A stretch of 7,937 nucleotides of DNA from Methylocapsa sp. (GTDB lineage: Bacteria > Pseudomonadota > Alphaproteobacteria > Rhizobiales > Beijerinckiaceae): NCBI GenBank assembly GCA_003162995.1, contig PLUZ01000505.1:1230-9166 (forward strand), in the 5' to 3' direction. Below are positions 6,214-7,937 of the stretch, one piece after another. The notes below the pieces were generated by a model. It saw only the letters and a list, made by a program, of their open reading frames with translations. It did no database searches and was not told the origin of the DNA. The position numbers were made by a program, and so were the translations under genes. Every line of letters starts with the position of its first letter. Position 1 is the stretch's first letter.

Positions 6214-7206
6214 TCATGAGCTGCCGCGCGGCGCGGCGGCGCGCGCCAGCCGGTCGTTGATCGCCTCGCCCAAACCTTCGGAAGGGATCGGCGCGACCGC
6301 GATGCGATTGAGGCCAAGTGCGTCGAGCTCGTGCAAAAAGTCGAAAAGATTCGCCGCTGCTTCCGCGAGATCGCGGCTTGCCGAGAGATCCAGCACATTT
6401 TTGCGCTTGCCAAAAATCCCGCCGAAATCGAGGCCCGCCTCCGAGCTTTCAAGTGTTTTTGCCTCAAGACGAAGTTTCGCGCGCGGCGCGTAATGCGAGG
6501 CTAGCATTCCGGGTGAGTGAAGCGCGATTGGCCCCGCGGGGCCGGCAAGCGCTTGGCCGAGTACGGCTTCGATGTCTACTCTCGTCATCGCCCCAGGCCG
6601 TAATAAGCGCGGGGGTCCTTCGAGACAGGCGATGACGGTCGATTCGAGCCCCATCGGACAGCGGCCGCCATCGAGAATAAGATCGATCGCATCGGACAGA
6701 TCCACGGCGACATGGGCGGCGGTGACCGGGCTTACCCGGCCGGAGCGATTGGCTGAGGGCGCCGCCAAGGGCCGCCCCGCCGCCACAATCAGGCCAAGCG
6801 CAACCTTGTGGACTGGCACGCGCAAAGCGATGCTTTGCAGACCTGCCCGTGCGGCTGGGCAAACCGTCGCGCCAGGCGCGAGCGGGACGACGAGGGTCAG
6901 CGGCCCTGGCCAGAACGCCTTGGCAAGGTGCTGGGCCTCGGCTGAAAATAAGCCCTGTTCAAGTGCCGCATCTAGGCTCGCGACATGCGCGATGAGGGGA
7001 TTGAATGTTGGCCTTGCCTTCGCCGCGTAAATGCGGGCGACGGCGGCTTCCGATGTCGCATCGGCTGCCAGGCCGTAGACGGTCTCGGTCGGAAAAGCGA
7101 CGATACCGCCGCCGTGGATGATCGCCGCCGCCTCGGCGATTCCAGCCGCGTCGGCTGCAATTGTCCGCGCCGAAGGCAGGGAGGCGGGGCTGTATTCGCT
7201 TTTCAT
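6214..7206 (-). CDS. tsaC: L-threonylcarbamoyladenylate synthase, Sua5 type
   Basis: This 330-residue cytosolic enzyme makes threonylcarbamoyl-AMP from threonine, bicarbonate and ATP. That is the first step of t6A modification at position 37 of ANN-decoding tRNAs. The YrdC-like domain (about 20-210) shows [12 protein letters not shown] (39-50), the KxR pair K63/R65, FWPGPLT (98-104), SAN (S151, N153), GLESTV (186-191) and LLRPGA (201-206). A linker [11 protein letters not shown] (231-241) leads to the C-terminal Sua5 domain. The length therefore fits the long Sua5 form, not the short TsaC of about 190 residues. The ATG at 7206 overlaps the stop of the upstream regulator gene as ATGA (7203-7206), and no good ribosome binding site precedes it, so translation is probably coupled. 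It is convergent with the binding-protein gene, only 16 bp away. Confidence 0.95.
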   Translation of the reverse strand: MKSEYSPASLPSARTIAADAAGIAEAAAIIHGGGIVAFPTETVYGLAADATSEAAVARIYAAKARPTFNPLIAHVASLDAALEQGLFSAEAQHLAKAFWPGPLTLVVPLAPGATVCPAARAGLQSIALRVPVHKVALGLIVAAGRPLAAPSANRSGRVSPVTAAHVAVDLSDAIDLILDGGRCPMGLESTVIACLEGPPRLLRPGAMTRVDIEAVLGQALAGPAGPIALHSPGMLASHYAPRAKLRLEAKTLESSEAGLDFGGIFGKRKNVLDLSASRDLAEAAANLFDFLHELDALGLNRIAVAPIPSEGLGEAINDRLARAAAPRGSS

Positions 7207-7625
7207 TTGGAGACGTTCATTCCCGCAGCCGGAACCGGGGATCGAGCGGCCGCATTTTGTCCCGAAGCTTGATCGAAACGGCGCTGCGCGTCTTCGATCA
7301 AAGCTATGTTCTGCAAAGCCCAGTTTCCAAGATGCTGAATTGGCGTCAGCAGCGAATGCCCAAGCGGCGTCAATTCATAATCCACCCGCGGCGGAATGGT
7401 CGGAAACACAGTGCGTGTGACAAAACCATCCCGTTCGAGCCCGCGTACCGTGAGCGTGAGCATCCGTTGCGAGATGCCACCTACGCGGCGGCGCAGCTCA
7501 TTGAAGCGCATCGGACCTTCCCCCAAAAGCATGACGACCAAAATCGTCCATTTATCGCCGATCCTGGACAGGACCGGTGCGATACGGCTGCATTCGCTAG
7601 GCACATGGTTGTGACCAGGTTCCAA
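7203..7625 (-). CDS. HxlR-family (DUF24) winged-helix regulator
   Basis: This is a 140-residue DNA-binding regulator of the HxlR/DUF24 family, usually a dimeric repressor or activator sensing electrophiles, quinones or thiol stress. Visible family features are IGDKWT (22-27), RFNELRR (40-46), GISQRMLT (50-57), LERDGFVTR (63-71) and YELTPLG (83-89), which span the recognition helix and wing. The only cysteine, C12, sits before the first helix, where redox-sensing family members such as Bacillus YodB keep theirs. I set the start at TTG 7625 because AAGGAGG lies 7 nt upstream; the longer ATG at 7664 would place 13 extra residues across the promoter region and the ribosome binding site. It is divergent from an azoreductase gene, its likely target, and overlaps the Sua5 gene by 4 bases. 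The effector is inferred. Confidence 0.9.
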   Translation of the reverse strand: MEPGHNHVPSECSRIAPVLSRIGDKWTILVVMLLGEGPMRFNELRRRVGGISQRMLTLTVRGLERDGFVTRTVFPTIPPRVDYELTPLGHSLLTPIQHLGNWALQNIALIEDAQRRFDQASGQNAAARSPVPAAGMNVSK

Positions 7626-7632
7626 AAAAGTG

Positions 7633-7639
7633 CCTCCTT
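7633..7639 (-). promoter_or_regulatory. Ribosome binding site that sets the regulator start
   Basis: The minus strand reads AAGGAGG here, a near-perfect Shine-Dalgarno sequence 7 nt before TTG 7625. The ATG at 7664 lies upstream of it and has no comparable site. Confidence 0.75.
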
Positions 7640-7707
7640 GCGCGGTTCCCCTATAGGCACGCATATAGTGTTAGTTACAAACCTATACCAGGGAAAGGCT
7701 TTGGTCC
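7640..7707. promoter_or_regulatory. Divergent promoter/operator region, regulator and azoreductase
   Basis: Opposing start codons at 7625 (-) and 7708 (+) share this region. CCTATAGG (7650-7657) is an 8-bp palindrome, and CCTATA recurs at 7682-7687, 32 bp away, close to three helical turns. GTTAGTTAC (7670-7678) carries a tandem GTTA. On the minus strand TTGTAA (7680-7675) and CTATAG (7656-7651), 18 bp apart, are a weak promoter candidate. On the plus strand TATAGT (7664-7669) is a -10-like hexamer without a clear -35. These are plausible binding sites for the HxlR protein, by position only. Confidence 0.45.
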
Positions 7708-7937
7708 ATGCAACTTCTGCACGTCGACTCCAGCATTACGGGCACTCAGTCCGTCAGCCGTCAGCTAACCGCCGAAATCGTCGCCAAGCTGCGTCAGGTC
7801 ACACCGGATCTGGACATCACCTACCGGGACCTCGCAGCCAAGCCGGTGCCGCATTTGTCTGGCTCCATTCTTGCCGCGCGGCAGCCGGCAGCTGGGCAGC
7901 CGAGCGTGGAGGTGGAGCATGATCTTGTGCTCAGCGC
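7708..7937 (+). CDS. azoR: FMN-dependent NADH-azoreductase (partial, 5' part)
   Basis: The first 76 codons of a gene run off the window end with no stop. The product begins MQLLHVDSSI and continues with a Ser-rich loop ending SVSRQL (16-21), then a helix and the second strand ending near TYRDLAAKPVPHLSG. This matches the N-terminal part of AzoR/AcpD-type flavodoxin-fold enzymes, where the first loop holds the FMN phosphate. The complete family protein is about 200 residues, so about 60% is missing. Such enzymes reduce quinones and azo compounds with NAD(P)H in the cytosol. The ATG at 7708 is preceded by AAAGG (7694-7698) 9 nt upstream. Divergence from an HxlR-family regulator suggests induction by quinone-like electrophiles. 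Confidence 0.88.
   Translation, partial: MQLLHVDSSITGTQSVSRQLTAEIVAKLRQVTPDLDITYRDLAAKPVPHLSGSILAARQPAAGQPSVEVEHDLVLS

Noticed and set aside
6223..6237. GC-rich palindromic run near the Sua5 3' end as a bidirectional terminator for the convergent genes
   Set aside because: It lies inside the coding sequence, has a very tight loop, and has no T tract on either side.
7161..7922. 253-residue plus-strand open frame across the regulator and into the azoreductase
   Set aside because: It runs antisense to the HxlR gene and out of frame with the azoreductase, with no motif.

Overview
The window looks like chromosomal DNA of an alphaproteobacterium, probably a member of the Hyphomicrobiales (Rhizobiales), possibly near the Beijerinckiaceae. 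The reasons are high G+C, an alphaproteobacterial-style ETF-ubiquinone oxidoreductase, an AapJ-type amino-acid binding protein, and a hairpin of the kind I remember from intergenic regions in that order. The taxonomic call is inference.

Layout from left to right. (1) An intergenic hairpin repeat (about 28-90) precedes a complete ETF-ubiquinone oxidoreductase gene (194-1873, +). (2) A short spacer separates it from a convergent small gene for a secreted Gly/Tyr/His-rich protein (2120-2410, -). (3) A gene-free stretch of about 640 bp follows. It contains an A+T-rich island (2461-2640, 36% G+C by hand count), an unexplained segment of normal composition, and a perfect 12-bp palindrome. It separates the small gene from a divergent, large secreted phosphoesterase of the acid phosphatase/phospholipase C family (3052-5094, +). 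(4) An 11-bp GC hairpin lies between the phosphoesterase and an AapJ-like periplasmic binding protein gene with no permease beside it (5172-6197, +). (5) On the opposite strand, convergent and 16 bp away, is a Sua5-type threonylcarbamoyl-AMP synthase gene (6214-7206, -). It overlaps by ATGA with the HxlR-family regulator gene upstream of it (7203-7625, -). (6) Divergent from that regulator, and cut by the window end, is an FMN-dependent NADH-azoreductase gene (7708 onward, +).

How the genes may work together. ETF-QO and Sua5 are housekeeping functions: electron delivery to ubiquinone, and tRNA t6A modification. The 1.87-6.2 kb segment between them carries three exported proteins and looks accessory. 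The phosphoesterase and binding protein may form a nutrient-scavenging pair. The HxlR/azoreductase pair resembles the quinone/diamide-sensing YodB-AzoR1 arrangement of Bacillus subtilis, with the added twist that the Sua5 gene is translationally coupled to the regulator. I saw no CRISPR array, tRNA, rRNA or recognisable transposase. No clearly new defence or mobile system is visible. The most unusual items are the orphan binding protein with an altered ligand motif, the hairpin that shares bases with its ribosome binding site, and the HxlR-Sua5 coupling.
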